DNA of 64,000 nucleotides from Accumulibacter sp. (lineage in GTDB: Bacteria; Pseudomonadota; Gammaproteobacteria; Burkholderiales; Rhodocyclaceae). Position numbers and translations under genes: made by a program. This document shows positions 46,236 through 58,671 of this stretch, piece by piece (the stretch's first letter is position 1; every line of letters begins with the position of its first letter). Where the stretch lies: positions 20,429-84,428 of the forward strand of contig NZ_JAPUVI010000088.1 of assembly GCF_029255285.1 (NCBI RefSeq). Reading direction: 5' to 3'. Below the pieces are notes generated by a model. It was given only the letters and a program-made list of their open reading frames with translations. It ran no database searches and was not told the origin of the DNA.

Positions 46236-46697
46236 TTACGGTGCGGGCCAATCCTTGATGTACGCCTTGAGCAGCTTGTTTTCCATGTTCCGCTCTTCGA
46301 GCACCGCCTTGGCGACATCGTGAAAGGAGACGATACCGACGATCGTATCGCCTTCCATCACCGGGACGTAGCGCGTATGGGTGTCGACCATCATGCGGCG
46401 CAACTCGTCGACGTCCATGTCCGGATCGCTGGTGGGTGGATTGGGGTCCATCGCCTCGACGACGAGGATCTCGGCGATCGGCGGAGTCGGCCCGACACGG
46501 CGTTCGGTCTGCCGTTTGGCGAGTATGGCGAGGACTTCACGGAAGGTCAGCATCCCGGCCAGTTTGCCGCCGTCCATGACGATCACGGAGCCGATGTCGT
46601 TTTCGGACATCATGATGACCGCTTCGGAGAGAGGTGAGTCGGGATGCACGGCGAACAGCGCGGAATCCTTGACCTGCAAAACTTCTTTGACCTCCAT
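46236..46697 (-). CDS. CBS-domain pair protein
   Basis: A 153-residue cytoplasmic protein made of two CBS domains (about 5-60 and 78-140): SEAVIMMSENDIGSVIVMDG, KLAGMLTFREVLAIL, MDVDELRRMMVDTHTRYVPV, DTIVGIVSFHDVAKAVLEER. Such stand-alone pairs bind adenosine nucleotides and report energy or redox state to partner proteins; its partner is unknown. Start at ATG 46697 behind AGGGGG. It converges with dgt (21 bases). Confidence 0.9.
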   Translation of the reverse strand: MEVKEVLQVKDSALFAVHPDSPLSEAVIMMSENDIGSVIVMDGGKLAGMLTFREVLAILAKRQTERRVGPTPPIAEILVVEAMDPNPPTSDPDMDVDELRRMMVDTHTRYVPVMEGDTIVGIVSFHDVAKAVLEERNMENKLLKAYIKDWPAP

Positions 46698-47085
46698 GTT
46701 ACCCCCTAGAGATAGAATGGCTGGCACGGCGTTCCGCCAAACCGCTTACCTGAAACAGCACCTTTTCGCACCATGCCGGGTGGCAATTTCTCGCCATCGC
46801 GACGGTTGCGGTTTGCGCCTTGCCTGACGCGAGAAGGCATTGATTCATGGGTAAGCTCATTGACCGAACGCCACGCTGGCCGATGTGCTCATTGATCTGT
46901 CGGCCGGATTCTATCAGATGTCGATCGACTTCCGAAAACACGGCGGCGCTCGACTGCGGCGCCTGCCGCGCAACCCGGAGGCTGCCCTGCCGCCAGCCCG
47001 GGCAGCGGTGTTGTCCCAGCGCGGCAAGCACAACGCCCGCCAGGGCAGGCGTTGTCAGGCGGTCGGGCGTCGAAGGAGCCAGCGC
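46698..47085. other. intergenic stretch without a gene; hairpin near pntB end
   Basis: About 390 bases between the CBS gene and pntB, both on the minus strand. No reading frame with coding character was seen. An inverted repeat (CAACGCC 47031-47037, GGCGTTG 47048-47054, 10-base loop) lies 32 bases after the pntB stop and may mark the end of the pnt transcript. Confidence 0.5.
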
Positions 47086-48510
47086 TCAGACCTTCAGCGA
47101 GACCAGAACCTCATCCAGCATCTTCTTCGCATCGCCGAACAGCATACGGTTGTTGTCCTTGTAGAACAGCGGGTTGTCTACCCCGGCATAACCGGAAGCC
47201 ATGCTGCGCTTCATGACGATCGAAGTCTTGGCCTTCCACACCTCGAGTACCGGCATGCCGGCGATCGGGCTGCTGGGATCATCCTGTGCGGCCGGATTGA
47301 CGATGTCGTTGGCGCCGATGATCATGGCCACATCGGTGGCCGGGAAATCCTCGTTGAGTTCATCCATTTCAAAGACGATGTCGTAGGGAACCTTGGCTTC
47401 GGCAAGGAGAACGTTCATGTGGCCGGGCATGCGACCGGCCACCGGGTGAATGCCGAAGCGCACGTTGACGCCTTTCTCGCGCAGCAGACGAGTGATCTCG
47501 TAGACCGTGTGCTGGGCCTGCGCGACCGCCATCCCGTAACCCGGGACAATGATCACGTTCTTGGCTTCACGCAACAACTCGGCCGTTTCCGGCGCGCTGA
47601 TCGGCACCACTTCACCGGCTGGTTGCACTCCGCCGGCGGCCGGTGCGGGAGTTCCGCCGGTCGTTCCAAAGCCGCCGGCGATGACGCTGATGAAGTGGCG
47701 ATTCATCGCCGCACACATGATGTAAGACAGGATTGCACCGCTCGAGCCGACCAGCGCGCCGGTGACGATCAGCAGGTCGTTCGACAGCATGAAGCCGGTT
47801 GCCGCCGCTGCCCAGCCGGAGTAGCTGTTCAGCATGGAAACCACGACCGGCATGTCGGCACCGCCGATCGCCATCACCATATGGATGCCGAAGAGCAGGG
47901 CAACGACCGTCATCACGACCAGCGGCGTCATGCCTTCGCTGATCGAGCCGGCGTGCAGGAACTCCCGTCCGAAGTAAATCACCACCAGCAGCCCGGCCAG
48001 GTTGATCCAGTGGCGCGCGGGGAGCAGCATCGGATTGCCCGAGATCTTGCCGGACAGTTTGCCGAAGGCGATCACCGATCCGGAGAAGGTGACCGCGCCG
48101 ATCAAGATGCCGATGTAGATCTCGACCTCGTGAATCGCTTTTTCGGCGCTTGTCAGGCCCGCCGACGCCACCGGGTCGATGTAGTTGGCAAATCCGACCA
48201 GCATCGCCGCCAGACCGACCATGCTGTGCATCAGGGCCACCAGTTCGGGCATCTGGGTCATCTGGACGGTGCGCGCGGCGTAGATACCCAGCGTCGCACC
48301 GACCGCCATGGCGCCGATCAGCCAGGCATAACCGGCGCTGCCGACACGCGGACCGAAGATGGTCGCCAGGACGGCAATGGTCATGCCGATGATGCCGTAG
48401 AGATTGCCGCGGCGAGAGGTTTCCTGGTTGCTCAGGCCGCCGAGGCAAAGTATGAAAAGAATTGTCGCTCCGAGGTAGGAGACGGTTGCCAAGCTTTCAG
48501 ACATGTTCAT
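47086..48510 (-). CDS. pntB: NAD(P) transhydrogenase subunit beta
   Basis: With PntA, couples hydride transfer from NADH to NADP+ to inward proton flow, supplying NADPH; inner membrane. 474 residues: about nine membrane helices (residues 1-270) and the NADP-binding domain III (about 300-474) with [55 protein letters not shown] and [15 protein letters not shown]. It follows pntA by 6 bases. Confidence 0.97.
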   Translation of the reverse strand: MNMSESLATVSYLGATILFILCLGGLSNQETSRRGNLYGIIGMTIAVLATIFGPRVGSAGYAWLIGAMAVGATLGIYAARTVQMTQMPELVALMHSMVGLAAMLVGFANYIDPVASAGLTSAEKAIHEVEIYIGILIGAVTFSGSVIAFGKLSGKISGNPMLLPARHWINLAGLLVVIYFGREFLHAGSISEGMTPLVVMTVVALLFGIHMVMAIGGADMPVVVSMLNSYSGWAAAATGFMLSNDLLIVTGALVGSSGAILSYIMCAAMNRHFISVIAGGFGTTGGTPAPAAGGVQPAGEVVPISAPETAELLREAKNVIIVPGYGMAVAQAQHTVYEITRLLREKGVNVRFGIHPVAGRMPGHMNVLLAEAKVPYDIVFEMDELNEDFPATDVAMIIGANDIVNPAAQDDPSSPIAGMPVLEVWKAKTSIVMKRSMASGYAGVDNPLFYKDNNRMLFGDAKKMLDEVLVSLKV

Positions 48511-48516
48511 CGACTC

Positions 48517-50109
48517 CTATTTACGGAACATGGCCAGCATGCGCTGGGTGACGGCGAAACCACCGAACATGTTGATCGTCGCCAGTACGATGGCGCCGAT
48601 CGCCAGCCAGCGAATCCAGTCTTCCGGTCGATCGAGCCCTGCTTCGATCGGTGGCGCAATCTGTACCAGCGCGCCGATGGCAATGATGCTGCTGATCGCG
48701 TTGGTGACGCTCATCAGTGGCGTATGCAAGGCCGGCTTGACGTTCCACACGACCATGTAGCCGACGAAGCAGGCCAGTACGAAGACCGTGAAGTGGCCGA
48801 GGAAGGCGGGTGGCGCACTGGCACCGATGAACCAGAAGAAAAGCGCCGCCGCCGCGAACAGGATGATCATGCCGCTGCCCGACGCTGGCTCGCTGGCCTT
48901 GCCATGGCCGTGCGACTTTTTCGCCGCAGCCACTGGCTGGGCCGCCGCCGGTGCCGCAACTGGCGCTGCCGACGGCTTGGGTGCCGGGGGCGGCCAGGTC
49001 ACGTTGCCTTCCTTGATAACCGTCAGGCCGCGGATGGCTTCGTCATCCATGTTGACGTCGATGATGCCGTCCTTGGTCTTGCACAGTTCCTCGGCAAGGC
49101 GCAACAAGTTGGTGCTGTACAGCGTCGACGACTGGCGCGCCAAGCGGCTGACCAGGTCGGTGTAACCGATGATGGTGACGTCGTGCTTCACAACCGCCTG
49201 GCCCGGCTCGGTCAACTCGCAGTTGCCACCCTGTTCGGCGGCCATGTCGACGATCACGCTGCCCGGCTTCATCGAGCGCACCATCTCGGCAGTGATCAGT
49301 CTGGGCGCCGGCTTGCCGGGGATCAGCGCGGTCGTGATGATGATGTCGACCTCGCGGGCCTGCTTGGCGTACATATCGCGCTGGGCCTTCTGAAAGCCCT
49401 CGCTCATCACCTTCGCGTAACCACCGCCGCCGGAACCTTCTTCGTCGTAATCGACCTTGACGAATTCACCGCCCAGCGACGCGACCTGATCGGCCACTTC
49501 GGCACGCGTGTCGTTGGCACGAACGATGGCGCCGAGGTTGGCAGCCGTGCCAATCGCCGCCAGGCCGGCCACGCCAGCACCGGCAACGAAAACCTTGGCT
49601 GGCGGAACCTTGCCCGCCGCCGTGATCTGGCCATTGAAAAAACGACCAAAGGCGTTGGCGGCCTCGATGACGGCGCGGTAGCCCGCGACGCCAGCCTGGG
49701 AAGTCAACGCGTCCATCTTCTGGGCGCGCGAGAGCGTGCGCGGCAGCGAGTCGATGGCCAGCACGGTCACCTTGCGGGCCGCGAGCTGCTGCAGGAGTTC
49801 CGGGTTCTGCGCCGGCCAGATGAAGCTCACCAGCGTACTTCCCTGGCGGATCAGACCGACTTCTTCGGCCGACGGGCCACGCACCTTGAAGATGATGTCC
49901 GACGAAGACCAGAGCTTGGCCGCTTCTTCAAGTACTTCGGCGCCAGCCGAACGATACGCATCGTCCGAAATACTCGCCGCGTTCCCGGCACCGGATTCGA
50001 TCTGTACGGCGAAGCCCAGCTTGATCAGTTTTTCAACGACCTCCGGTACGGCCGCCACCCGCTTTTCCCCGGTGGCCGTTTCTCTTGGAACTCCGATTGT
50101 TAGCGGCAT
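48517..50109 (-). CDS. pntA: NAD(P) transhydrogenase subunit alpha
   Basis: 530 residues from ATG 50109 (GGAGG ahead, [20 protein letters not shown]). The NAD-binding domain I (about 1-370) resembles alanine dehydrogenase ([38 protein letters not shown]), then a Pro/Ala-rich linker (about 375-415) and four membrane helices that complete domain II. This is the fused alpha form as in E. coli, not split into pntAA/pntAB. A terminator-like hairpin lies 37 bases before the start codon. Confidence 0.97.
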   Translation of the reverse strand: MPLTIGVPRETATGEKRVAAVPEVVEKLIKLGFAVQIESGAGNAASISDDAYRSAGAEVLEEAAKLWSSSDIIFKVRGPSAEEVGLIRQGSTLVSFIWPAQNPELLQQLAARKVTVLAIDSLPRTLSRAQKMDALTSQAGVAGYRAVIEAANAFGRFFNGQITAAGKVPPAKVFVAGAGVAGLAAIGTAANLGAIVRANDTRAEVADQVASLGGEFVKVDYDEEGSGGGGYAKVMSEGFQKAQRDMYAKQAREVDIIITTALIPGKPAPRLITAEMVRSMKPGSVIVDMAAEQGGNCELTEPGQAVVKHDVTIIGYTDLVSRLARQSSTLYSTNLLRLAEELCKTKDGIIDVNMDDEAIRGLTVIKEGNVTWPPPAPKPSAAPVAAPAAAQPVAAAKKSHGHGKASEPASGSGMIILFAAAALFFWFIGASAPPAFLGHFTVFVLACFVGYMVVWNVKPALHTPLMSVTNAISSIIAIGALVQIAPPIEAGLDRPEDWIRWLAIGAIVLATINMFGGFAVTQRMLAMFRK

Positions 50110-50145
50110 GCAATCCTCCATCACTCGTTTTCAGTTCTCGTGTTC

Positions 50146-50179
50146 AAAAAAGCCGGCTCCCGAAGTGCGGAACCGGCTT
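50146..50179 (-). terminator. terminator-like hairpin just upstream of pntA
   Basis: On the minus strand AAGCCGG (50173-50179) pairs with CCGGCTT (50150-50156), with an inner CCG/CGG pairing, and is followed at once by a run of six T. This is the form of an intrinsic terminator reading toward pntA. No minus-strand gene precedes it, so it may end a small RNA or act as an attenuator in the pnt leader. Confidence 0.65.
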
Positions 50180-50766
50180 CCCCCATTTTGCGAAATCGCC
50201 GTGGCTGATCTTGAGGACGTTCCCCGGACGCCGATCCTGGCCGCCACGTGTGCTGGCCACCGCCCTCGTCTGGCCGCGATCGGACAACGCTCAACGATCC
50301 CGTCACCAGCTTACCACAAGCCCGACATGCACTTCACCATGCAACTCCATGAAACGGCGTCTTTGTTGGGCGGGAAATGGCCGGCGCCGAAGCGCCAAGG
50401 CCGCCGGCCGACGTTTCGTGAGATCGCGCCAACCGCGCTGCCGGTTGCCCTTCGCCGGGCGGCGAGGCTTCGACATTTCGCCAGCGGAACACGCTTGGCA
50501 TCTTGGCGCGAGTCTTGCTTGCTTTCGGTGGCTGGGCTGAATACCAAAAAAAGCGAGAGATTGCGCGCCGCGCGGCTTCGGGTTGGTGCGGCCGCACACC
50601 GCTGACGCACGCCTTTGGTGCGGCGCAGCATCTTGAATGGCCGGGGTATTCGGCGTATAGTCGCGAGTCCCGCGGAGTCGGCTGGCGCTTTTCTGCGCGA
50701 GGTTTTCCAACTTCTGGACCTGCGGTCACCCGGGGAACGTCTTTGATTTGTGAGGATTCAAGCGTG
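50180..50766. other. 587-base intergenic region between pntA and gltB
   Basis: No reading frame on either strand looks like a protein. It contains the gltB promoter near 50633-50661, the minus-strand terminator-like hairpin at its left edge, and a run of seven A (50545-50552 area) next to a GC-rich segment. A small RNA on the minus strand is possible but unproven. Confidence 0.45.
50633..50661 (+). promoter_or_regulatory. probable gltB promoter
   Basis: TTGAAT (50633-50638), 17 bases, TATAGT (50656-50661), in an otherwise GC-rich region and 105 bases before the gltB start. The -10 matches 5 of 6 positions of the sigma-70 consensus, the -35 4 of 6. Confidence 0.6.
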
Positions 50767-53700
50767 ATGGATTCGGCCATACCTGAAGGGCAGGGGCTTT
50801 ACGACCCGGCCAACGAGCACGATGCCTGCGGCGTCGGTTTTGTAGCGCACATTCGGGGCAAGAAGAGTCACTCGATCATCGAGCAGGGGTTGCTGATCCT
50901 GAAGAACCTGGATCACCGCGGCGCTGTCGGTGCCGATCCCCTGATGGGCGACGGTGCCGGCATCCTGATCCAGATTCCCGACGCTTTCTTTCGTGACGAG
51001 ATGGCTCAGCAGGGCGTCCAGTTGCCGCCGGCCGGCGACTACGGTGTCGGCATGGTCTTCCTGCCGAAAGAGTCGGCTTCGCGCCTCGCCTGCCAGGAGG
51101 AAATCGAACGGGCGGTGCGCTCCGAGGGTCAGGTGGTCCTCGGTTGGCGCGACGTGCCGGTCGACCACAGTCTGCCGATGTCGCCTACGGTGCGTGCTCG
51201 TGAACCCGTGATTCGTCAGATTTTCATCGGCCGCGGTGCCGACATCATGGTTACCGACGCCCTCGAACGCAAGCTGTACGTCATCCGCCGCCGGGCGGCA
51301 AACGCCATTCAGGCGCTGGGCCTCAAGCACAGCAAGGAGTTCTATCAGCCGTCGATGTCCGCCCGGACCGTGGTCTATAAGGGCTTGCTGCTCGCCTTTC
51401 AGGTGGGAGAGTACTATGCCGACCTGAAGGATCCACGGTGCATTTCGGCCATGGCGCTGGTGCACCAGCGTTTTTCGACCAATACCTTCCCGACGTGGCA
51501 GCTTGCCCACCCGTTCCGGATGATTGCCCACAATGGTGAGATCAACACGCTGCGCGGCAACTACAACTGGATGCGCGCACGCGAGAAGGGCACCTCGTCG
51601 CCCTTGCTTAGCCACGATCTGGAAAAGATCTGGCCGCTGATCTACCCGGGCCAGTCGGATTCGGCCTCGTTCGACAACGCGCTCGAACTGCTCGTCATGG
51701 CTGGCTATTCGCTCGCCCACGCCATGATGATGCTGATTCCGGAGGCCTGGGAATCGCACACGCTGATGGACGACAAGCGCAGCGCTTTCTACAAATATCA
51801 CGCCGCAATGATCGAGCCGTGGGACGGTCCGGCGGCGGTGGCCTTCACCGATGGGCGCCAGATCGGCGCGACGCTCGACCGCAACGGCTTGCGTCCGGCA
51901 CGCTATCTGGTGACTGACGACGACCTGGTGGTGATGGCTTCGGAAGCCGGAGTCCTGCCCATCGCCGAGGAGCGTATCGTCAACAAGTGGCGTTTGCAGC
52001 CAGGCAAGATGTTCCTGATCGATCTCGATCAGGGCCGCATCATCGACGACGCCGAACTCAAGGACACCCTGGCGCGCGCCAAGCCCTACAAGGACTGGCT
52101 GAGTCGGATCAACATCAAGCTCGACGACCTGCCGTCGCCCAAGGGAATCACCGAGCCGATGCCGCGGGCGTCCCTGCTCGATCGGCAGCAGGCTTTCGGT
52201 TATAGCCAGGAGGACATCAAGTTCATCCTCGAGCCGATGGCTACTTCCGGCGAGGAGGCGACCGGGTCGATGGGTAACGACTCGCCGCTGGCCGTCCTCT
52301 CGAACCGAAGCAAGCCGCTGTTCAATTATTTCCGGCAACTCTTCGCGCAGGTCACCAACCCGCCGATCGATCCGATTCGCGAACAACTGGTGATGTCGCT
52401 GGTTTCCTTCATCGGTCCCAAACCGAACTTGCTCGGCATCAACGAAATCAATCCGCCGTACCGTTTGGAGGTTGCCCAGCCGGTGCTCGATTTCGCGAAC
52501 ATGGCCAAGCTGCGCGAGATATCGACCTACACCGGTAAGAAGTTCCATTCCGCAGAGCTGGACATCTGTTACCCCTTGTGCTGGGGCAACGAAGGCGTCG
52601 AAGCGCGGCTCGCCTCGCTGTGTGCCGAGGCCGAAGATCACGTCCATAAGGGATCGAGCATCCTGATCGTCTCCGACCGCCGGGTCGACGCCGAGCATGT
52701 GGCGATACCCGCCCTGCTGGCCACCTCGGCCGTGCATCACCATCTGGTGACCAAGGGGTTGCGGACGCGCGTCGGACTCGTCGTGGAAACCGGAGCGGCA
52801 CGCGAGACGCATCATTTCGCCGCCCTCGCCGGTTACGGCGCCGAAGCGGTACACCCCTACCTGGCTCTGGAAACGCTTCGCCAGATGGCGGGCAACGACC
52901 CCGAAAAGAGCGACAAAGCGATCAAGCACTTCATCAAGGGCGTCGGCAAAGGACTGCTCAAGGTGATGTCCAAGATGGGCATCTCGACCTACATGTCCTA
53001 CACCGGGGCGCAGATCTTCGAAGTGGTCGGCTTGCAGAAGCGGATGGTGGACAAGTATTTCACCGGGACCTCGACCCAGGTCGAGGGTATTGGCGTCTTC
53101 GAGGTCATGGAAGAAGCGATTCGCCTGCACAAACAGGCCTTTGGCAACGATCCGGTGTTGGCGACCATGCTCGACGCCGGGGGAGAGTACGCCTACCGTG
53201 TGCGCGGTGAAGAACACCTGTGGACGCCCGATGCGATCGCCAAGCTGCAGCACTCGACGCGTACCGGCAAGTACGAGACCTACAAGGAGTACGCCAAACT
53301 GATCAACGACCAGTCGCGGCGGCACATGACCTTGCGCGGGCTGTTTGAAATCAAGTCAGCGGGGCCGGCCATCGCGCTCGAGGAAGTCGAACCGGCAAAA
53401 GAAATCGTCAAGCGTTTCGCGACGGGGGCGATGTCGCTCGGGTCGATTTCGACCGAAGCGCACAGCACCTTGGCCGTTGCCATGAACCGTATCGGTGGCA
53501 AATCGAATACCGGCGAGGGCGGTGAGGACCCGGCGCGCTTCAAGAGCTTGAAGGGCGGCGAGATGGTTTCGGACGTGGTCGGCAAGTCGCGCATCGAGCG
53601 CGACTACCAACTGCAGGATGGCGACAGCCTGCGGTCGTCCATCAAGCAGGTCGCCTCGGGGCGTTTTGGCGTCACGGCCGAGTACCTGGTCAATGCCGAT

Positions 53701-55443
53701 CAGATCCAGATCAAGATGGCGCAAGGCGCCAAGCCCGGCGAAGGCGGCCAGCTACCGGGTCACAAGGTGTCCGAGTACATCGGCTTCTTGCGTCACTCGG
53801 TGCCCGGCGTTGGTCTGATCTCGCCTCCGCCGCATCATGACATCTACTCGATCGAAGACCTGGCGCAACTGATTCACGACCTCAAGAACGCCAATCCACA
53901 AGCGTCGATCAGTGTCAAACTCGTTTCCGAAGTGGGCGTCGGGACGGTGGCGGCGGGAGTGACCAAGGCCAAGGCCGATCATCTCGTGATCGCCGGTCAT
54001 GATGGCGGTACGGGTGCCAGCCCGCAGTCGTCGATCAAGCATGCCGGATCGCCGTGGGAACTGGGTCTTGCCGAAACGCAGCAAACGCTGGTACTCAACG
54101 GCTTGCGCGGCCGTGTGCGAGTCCAGGTCGACGGGCAGAACAAGACTGGCCGCGACGTGCTGATCGGTGCCTTGCTGGGTGCCGACGAGTTTGGTTTTGC
54201 CACGGCTCCACTGGTGGTCGAAGGCTGCATCATGATGCGCAAGTGTCATCTCAATACCTGTCCTGTCGGCGTGGCAACACAGGATCCGGTGCTCCGCCGG
54301 CGGTTTTCGGGCCAACCGGAGCATGTCGTCAATTACTTCTTCTTCGTCGCCGAAGAAGTGCGCGAATTGATGGCGCAGATGGGAGTGCGTCGCTTTGATG
54401 ATCTGATCGGCCGTTGCGACCTGCTCGAAATGCAGAAGGGAATATCCCACTGGAAGGCCAGAGGGCTGGACTACAGCCGGGTCTTCCAGCGTCCCGAGAA
54501 CAAGAGCGGGACGCCGGTTTTCCACTGCGAAGTGCAGGACCATGGCCTCGGCAGGGCAATGGACATCAAGCTCATCGAGCTCAGCCAAGCGGCTCTCGAG
54601 AGACGTGAAAAGGTCAGTATCGAGCTGCCCGTACGCAACATCAACCGCACCGTCGGTGCCATGCTTTCCGGGCGGCTGGCCGAGCGTTACGGACATGCCG
54701 GGTTGCCTGACGGGACGATCGAAATTCATCTCACGGGCACGGCGGGACAAAGCTTCGGCGCATTCCTGGCACGTGGCGTGACGCTGGATCTGGTGGGCGA
54801 AGCCAACGACTACGTCGGCAAGGGCCTGTCGGGTGGCCGGATCGTCGTTCGCCCGAATCTCGGTTTTCGTGGCGAGACACCGAAAAACATCATCATTGGC
54901 AATACCGTGCTCTACGGTGCCACCGAAGGCGAAGCCTTTTTCGCCGGTGTCGCCGGCGAGCGCTTCGCGGTGCGCAACTCGGGCGCCACGGCGGTCGTCG
55001 AGGGAGTGGGCGACCACGGTTGCGAGTACATGACCGGTGGTACCGTCGTCGTGCTTGGCATGACGGGCCGCAATTTTGCCGCCGGCATGTCCGGTGGCGT
55101 GGCCTATGTCCTCGACGAGGACGGCAGCTTCGCGACACGCTGCAACATGGCGCAGGTCTCTCTCGAACCGGTCGAGGAGGAGTTCGCCGCGCGCCGCGGC
55201 AGCGACGCCGGTGACGACCTCGAAGCTCACGGCAAGGTTGACGTCCGCCATCTCGGCGTGATCGACGAAGTGCTGCTCAAGGGATTGGTCGAGAAGCACT
55301 ATCGCCTGACCGCCAGCCGCCAGGCGCAGCGTCTGCTCAACGACTGGGAGAAGTATCGCGGCCGCTTCGTGAAGATCATGCCACACGAGTACCGGCGGGT
55401 ACTCACGGCGTTGGCGGCGCAAAAGCAACTGGAGGCAGCATAG
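50767..55443 (+). CDS. gltB: glutamate synthase (NADPH) large subunit
   Basis: Makes glutamate from glutamine and 2-oxoglutarate; 1,558 residues from ATG 50767 (a GTG directly before it is an alternative; TGAGGA ahead). A 20-residue propeptide precedes the amidotransferase nucleophile Cys21 ([14 protein letters not shown]). Then the class II amidotransferase domain ([34 protein letters not shown]), a central domain, the FMN-binding synthase domain ([13 protein letters not shown], the 3Fe-4S cysteines in [15 protein letters not shown]) and the C-terminal GXGXG beta-helix ([21 protein letters not shown]). It is followed by gltD after 2 bases. Confidence 0.97.
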   Translation: MDSAIPEGQGLYDPANEHDACGVGFVAHIRGKKSHSIIEQGLLILKNLDHRGAVGADPLMGDGAGILIQIPDAFFRDEMAQQGVQLPPAGDYGVGMVFLPKESASRLACQEEIERAVRSEGQVVLGWRDVPVDHSLPMSPTVRAREPVIRQIFIGRGADIMVTDALERKLYVIRRRAANAIQALGLKHSKEFYQPSMSARTVVYKGLLLAFQVGEYYADLKDPRCISAMALVHQRFSTNTFPTWQLAHPFRMIAHNGEINTLRGNYNWMRAREKGTSSPLLSHDLEKIWPLIYPGQSDSASFDNALELLVMAGYSLAHAMMMLIPEAWESHTLMDDKRSAFYKYHAAMIEPWDGPAAVAFTDGRQIGATLDRNGLRPARYLVTDDDLVVMASEAGVLPIAEERIVNKWRLQPGKMFLIDLDQGRIIDDAELKDTLARAKPYKDWLSRINIKLDDLPSPKGITEPMPRASLLDRQQAFGYSQEDIKFILEPMATSGEEATGSMGNDSPLAVLSNRSKPLFNYFRQLFAQVTNPPIDPIREQLVMSLVSFIGPKPNLLGINEINPPYRLEVAQPVLDFANMAKLREISTYTGKKFHSAELDICYPLCWGNEGVEARLASLCAEAEDHVHKGSSILIVSDRRVDAEHVAIPALLATSAVHHHLVTKGLRTRVGLVVETGAARETHHFAALAGYGAEAVHPYLALETLRQMAGNDPEKSDKAIKHFIKGVGKGLLKVMSKMGISTYMSYTGAQIFEVVGLQKRMVDKYFTGTSTQVEGIGVFEVMEEAIRLHKQAFGNDPVLATMLDAGGEYAYRVRGEEHLWTPDAIAKLQHSTRTGKYETYKEYAKLINDQSRRHMTLRGLFEIKSAGPAIALEEVEPAKEIVKRFATGAMSLGSISTEAHSTLAVAMNRIGGKSNTGEGGEDPARFKSLKGGEMVSDVVGKSRIERDYQLQDGDSLRSSIKQVASGRFGVTAEYLVNADQIQIKMAQGAKPGEGGQLPGHKVSEYIGFLRHSVPGVGLISPPPHHDIYSIEDLAQLIHDLKNANPQASISVKLVSEVGVGTVAAGVTKAKADHLVIAGHDGGTGASPQSSIKHAGSPWELGLAETQQTLVLNGLRGRVRVQVDGQNKTGRDVLIGALLGADEFGFATAPLVVEGCIMMRKCHLNTCPVGVATQDPVLRRRFSGQPEHVVNYFFFVAEEVRELMAQMGVRRFDDLIGRCDLLEMQKGISHWKARGLDYSRVFQRPENKSGTPVFHCEVQDHGLGRAMDIKLIELSQAALERREKVSIELPVRNINRTVGAMLSGRLAERYGHAGLPDGTIEIHLTGTAGQSFGAFLARGVTLDLVGEANDYVGKGLSGGRIVVRPNLGFRGETPKNIIIGNTVLYGATEGEAFFAGVAGERFAVRNSGATAVVEGVGDHGCEYMTGGTVVVLGMTGRNFAAGMSGGVAYVLDEDGSFATRCNMAQVSLEPVEEEFAARRGSDAGDDLEAHGKVDVRHLGVIDEVLLKGLVEKHYRLTASRQAQRLLNDWEKYRGRFVKIMPHEYRRVLTALAAQKQLEAA

Positions 55444-55445
55444 GC

Positions 55446-56888
55446 ATGGGTAAGCCGACTGGATTCATCGAGTATCAGCGCTTGACGGAGGCCTACGAGC
55501 CTGCCGGGTCGCGCCTGAAGCATTACCGCGAGTTCGTCCGCGCGCTGACCGACGAGCAGGCCAGCGTGCAGGGTGCGCGTTGCATGGATTGCGGCATCCC
55601 GTTCTGCAATACCGGCTGCCCGGTCAACAACATCATTCCGGACTGGAACGACCTGGTTTACCGCGGAAACTGGGAGCAGGCCCTGGAAGTCCTGCACTCG
55701 ACCAACAACTTTCCGGATTTCACCGGACGCATCTGTCCCGCGCCGTGCGAGGAGGCGTGTACGCTCAACATCAACAGCGACCCGGTTGGCATCAAGTCGA
55801 TCGAGCATGCGATTGTCGACAAAGGGTGGGCAGAAGGCTGGATCGTTCCGCAGCCCCCGCAGGCCCGTACCGGCAAAAAGGTTGCCGTCGTCGGCTCCGG
55901 TCCGGCCGGCTTGGCGGCCGCCCAGCAGTTGGCGCGGGTTGGTCATCACGTCGTCGTTTTCGAAAAGAACGATCGCCCAGGCGGTCTCTTGCGTTACGGC
56001 ATCCCGGATTTCAAGCTCGAGAAGTCGCATGTCGATCGTCGCATCGCGCAGATGGAAGCCGAAGGCGTCGAGTTTCGCGTCAATCAGGAAGTCGGTGGCA
56101 GTGGTCCCGGCGCTGTCCCCGTCGACCGGCTGCTGGCCGAGTTCGACGCCCTGATTCTTGCCGGTGGGGCGGAGTCGCCGCGCGATCTGAACGTGCCGGG
56201 CAGGGATCTCGATGGCGTCCACTTCGCCATGGAGTTTCTGCCACAGCAGAACAAGGTCAACGCCGGCGACCGCTTGCCGGCGCAGATCCTGGCTACCGGC
56301 AAGCGGGTGGTGGTGATTGGCGGTGGCGATACCGGTTCCGACTGCGTTGGCACGAGCAACCGGCACGGCGCTCTATCGGTAACCCAATTCGAGTTGATGC
56401 CGCAGCCGCCGGAGCGAGAGAACAAGAGTCTGACTTGGCCGTACTGGCCACTGAAATTGCGTACGTCGTCGTCGCACGAGGAGGGCTGCGAGCGCGATTT
56501 CGCGGTTTCGACCAAGGAGTTCATCGGCGAAAACGGACGGGTCAAGGCGCTCAAGGTGGCCCGCCTCGACTGGCGAAATGGCAGGATGACCGAGCTTGCG
56601 GGAAGCGAGTTCGAGATCGCCGCCGACCTCGTGTTACTGGCCATGGGCTTCGTTTCGCCCGTTCGTCAGGGACTCCTCGACCAATTGGCGGTACAGCTTG
56701 ACTCGCGCGGCAACGTCCAGGCGACGACGGACGAGGTGGGTTGTTACGCCACCAGCGTCGCCAAAGTGTTCGCCGCTGGCGACATGCGGCGCGGTCAGTC
56801 GCTCGTCGTCTGGGCGATTCGTGAGGGCCGGCAGTGCGCCCGCGAAGTCGACGCTTTCCTGATGGGCAGTTCCAGCCTGCCTCGCTGA
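55446..56888 (+). CDS. gltD: glutamate synthase (NADPH) small subunit
   Basis: Passes electrons from NADPH through FAD and 4Fe-4S clusters to GltB; 480 residues. N-terminal iron-sulfur cysteines in [17 protein letters not shown] and [16 protein letters not shown] site [16 protein letters not shown] with [21 protein letters not shown] site [16 protein letters not shown], and the terminal FAD segment [18 protein letters not shown]. Start ATG 55446 lies 2 bases after gltB, with the ribosome-binding site inside gltB. Confidence 0.97.
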   Translation: MGKPTGFIEYQRLTEAYEPAGSRLKHYREFVRALTDEQASVQGARCMDCGIPFCNTGCPVNNIIPDWNDLVYRGNWEQALEVLHSTNNFPDFTGRICPAPCEEACTLNINSDPVGIKSIEHAIVDKGWAEGWIVPQPPQARTGKKVAVVGSGPAGLAAAQQLARVGHHVVVFEKNDRPGGLLRYGIPDFKLEKSHVDRRIAQMEAEGVEFRVNQEVGGSGPGAVPVDRLLAEFDALILAGGAESPRDLNVPGRDLDGVHFAMEFLPQQNKVNAGDRLPAQILATGKRVVVIGGGDTGSDCVGTSNRHGALSVTQFELMPQPPERENKSLTWPYWPLKLRTSSSHEEGCERDFAVSTKEFIGENGRVKALKVARLDWRNGRMTELAGSEFEIAADLVLLAMGFVSPVRQGLLDQLAVQLDSRGNVQATTDEVGCYATSVAKVFAAGDMRRGQSLVVWAIREGRQCAREVDAFLMGSSSLPR

Positions 56889-57242
56889 GTGTTGCCAGCG
56901 CCGGGCCAAGCCGGCGCGGAACGACGAACGAGTCGGGCCTCGCGTACCGAGTCGGTCGGCCACTCCCCACGTCCCGTCGGAGCGGCCCTTCGATGACCCG
57001 TCAAGACTCTGCCGGGTGGTGACGTCGGCTGGCCAAACTGCCCACGATGTCGCCAACGGCGCCGGAAGCGGAGCCCAAGCGTGACATTCTTGTGAGTTTC
57101 CGCCGTGCAACCTGTAATAATACGGCGCGTGAAGATCATTGCTTGCCCCGCCCTGCCAAGCCCCTTCCGGCCCTCTGAGGCGCTACGGCTACCGGCTTCC
57201 GCCAGCCGGGACCAAGCTTACCGTTTGACTGAGTGTTAGCCC
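56889..57242. other. gltD-glmU intergenic region with hairpin and promoter
   Basis: No gene seen in 354 bases. A perfect inverted repeat (GCGCCGG 56898-56904, CCGGCGC 56911-56917) stands 9 bases after the gltD stop, a likely 3' end without uridine run. Before glmU, TTGTGA (57090-57095), 17 bases, TGTAAT (57113-57118, running into AATAC) is the best promoter candidate; the leader of about 120 bases before glmU shows no further structure I can name. Confidence 0.5.
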
Positions 57243-58601
57243 ATGAATATCGTCATTCTCGCCGCCGGACAAGGCAAGCGCATGCATTCGAACTTGCCCA
57301 AGGTGCTCCATCCGCTGGCCGGCAAGGCTCTGGTTTCGCACGTCATCGATACGGCGCGCGGTCTTGCTCCGCAAACCATCTGTCTCGTTTACGGACACGC
57401 CGGCGAAGCTCTGCGAGCCAGCATCGACGCACCGGACCTGGTATGGGTTCTGCAGGAGCCCCAATTGGGGACCGGACACGCCGTGATGCAGGCCTTGCCC
57501 CATCTCGCGGCGGGGGGAAGCACGCTGGTACTCTACGGCGATGTGCCGCTGGTTCAGGCGGAGACGCTGCAGCGTTTGTTGCATGCGGCGCGCGACGCAT
57601 TGGCGATTCTTACCGTAAACCTGCCCGAACCGAGCGGTTACGGGCGCATCGTTCGCGATGCGGCCGGAGACGTTCGGCGCATCGTCGAACAGAAAGACGC
57701 CTCGGTCGAAGAGCGAGCGATCCACGAGGTCAACACCGGGATCGTCGCTCTGCCGACGGAAAACCTGGCCGACTGGCTGGGCCGCTTGTCGAATGACAAC
57801 GCACAACGGGAATACTATCTGACCGACATCGTCGGCATGGCGGTCGCGGCCGGAGTTCCGGTCCGCACCGCGCAGGCGCAGGCGCCATGGGAAGTCCTTG
57901 GCGTCAACAGCAAGGTGCAGCTAGCCGAGCTCGAACGCGTCGCGCAGCGGCGAACCGCCGAGCGTCTGCTCGAACAGGGCGTGCGCCTGGCCGACCCGGC
58001 ACGCATCGACGTGCGTGGTGAACTGGTTTGCGGGCGTGACGTCTTCATCGACATCAACTGTGTTTTCGAGGGCAGGGTCGTTCTCGAGGAAGCCGTCGAA
58101 ATCGGTCCATCCTGCGTCCTGAGGAACGCGCACATTGGCGCCGGATCGCGTCTGGCGGCGTTCAGCCACATCGACAGCGCAGTCGTCGGTCCCGACGGCG
58201 TGATCGGACCGTTCGCCCGTCTCCGTCCGGGAACCGAACTGGCGGCCGGCGTACATGTCGGCAACTTCGTCGAGCTCAAGAACAGCCGCTTTGCTGCACA
58301 ATCGAAAGCCAATCACCTGGCCTATGTCGGCGACGCTGTCGTCGGCAGCCGCGTGAACATCGGTGCCGGGACGATCACCTGCAACTACGACGGTGCCAAC
58401 AAGTTTCAGACCGTCATCGAAGACGACGCTTTCATCGGATCGGACACCCAACTGGTTGCTCCGGTCACGGTCGGTCGCGGCGCCACGCTCGGCGCCGGTA
58501 CGACGTTGACCAGGGACGCTCCGCCGGACACGCTGACCATCTCGCGGGCCAGGCAGGTGTCGATTTCCGGCTGGAAGAAACCGCAGAAAGTCAAAAAATA
58601 A
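57243..58601 (+). CDS. glmU: bifunctional N-acetylglucosamine-1-phosphate uridyltransferase / glucosamine-1-phosphate acetyltransferase
   Basis: Last two steps to UDP-GlcNAc for peptidoglycan and lipid A; 452 residues. The N-terminal uridyltransferase has [28 protein letters not shown] and GYGRIVRD; the C-terminal left-handed beta-helix acetyltransferase has [48 protein letters not shown] and CNYDG with the catalytic His in that stretch. GlmS, the enzyme feeding the pathway, is encoded next. Confidence 0.97.
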   Translation: MNIVILAAGQGKRMHSNLPKVLHPLAGKALVSHVIDTARGLAPQTICLVYGHAGEALRASIDAPDLVWVLQEPQLGTGHAVMQALPHLAAGGSTLVLYGDVPLVQAETLQRLLHAARDALAILTVNLPEPSGYGRIVRDAAGDVRRIVEQKDASVEERAIHEVNTGIVALPTENLADWLGRLSNDNAQREYYLTDIVGMAVAAGVPVRTAQAQAPWEVLGVNSKVQLAELERVAQRRTAERLLEQGVRLADPARIDVRGELVCGRDVFIDINCVFEGRVVLEEAVEIGPSCVLRNAHIGAGSRLAAFSHIDSAVVGPDGVIGPFARLRPGTELAAGVHVGNFVELKNSRFAAQSKANHLAYVGDAVVGSRVNIGAGTITCNYDGANKFQTVIEDDAFIGSDTQLVAPVTVGRGATLGAGTTLTRDAPPDTLTISRARQVSISGWKKPQKVKK

Positions 58602-58671
58602 AGTCGTCGAGAGGACTTCGACGGTATGCCCATCCCGGCCGCCAACGGCCTTAGAGAAAAGTGACCTGACC

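Noticed and set aside
46885-50103. A 1,072-codon plus-strand frame opposite pntAB
   Set aside because: Composition (strings of His, Arg, Asp, Gln) is that of the antisense of high-GC genes; PntA and PntB on the other strand are fully conserved.
50503-50766. Upstream extension of GltB by 88 residues
   Set aside because: The propeptide plus Cys21 fits the ATG at 50767, and the extension has no conserved sequence and would lie upstream of the promoter.
50311-50780. Minus-strand frames in the pntA-gltB gap
   Set aside because: Arg/Ala/Pro-rich, no ribosome-binding site, no domain; region treated as non-coding.
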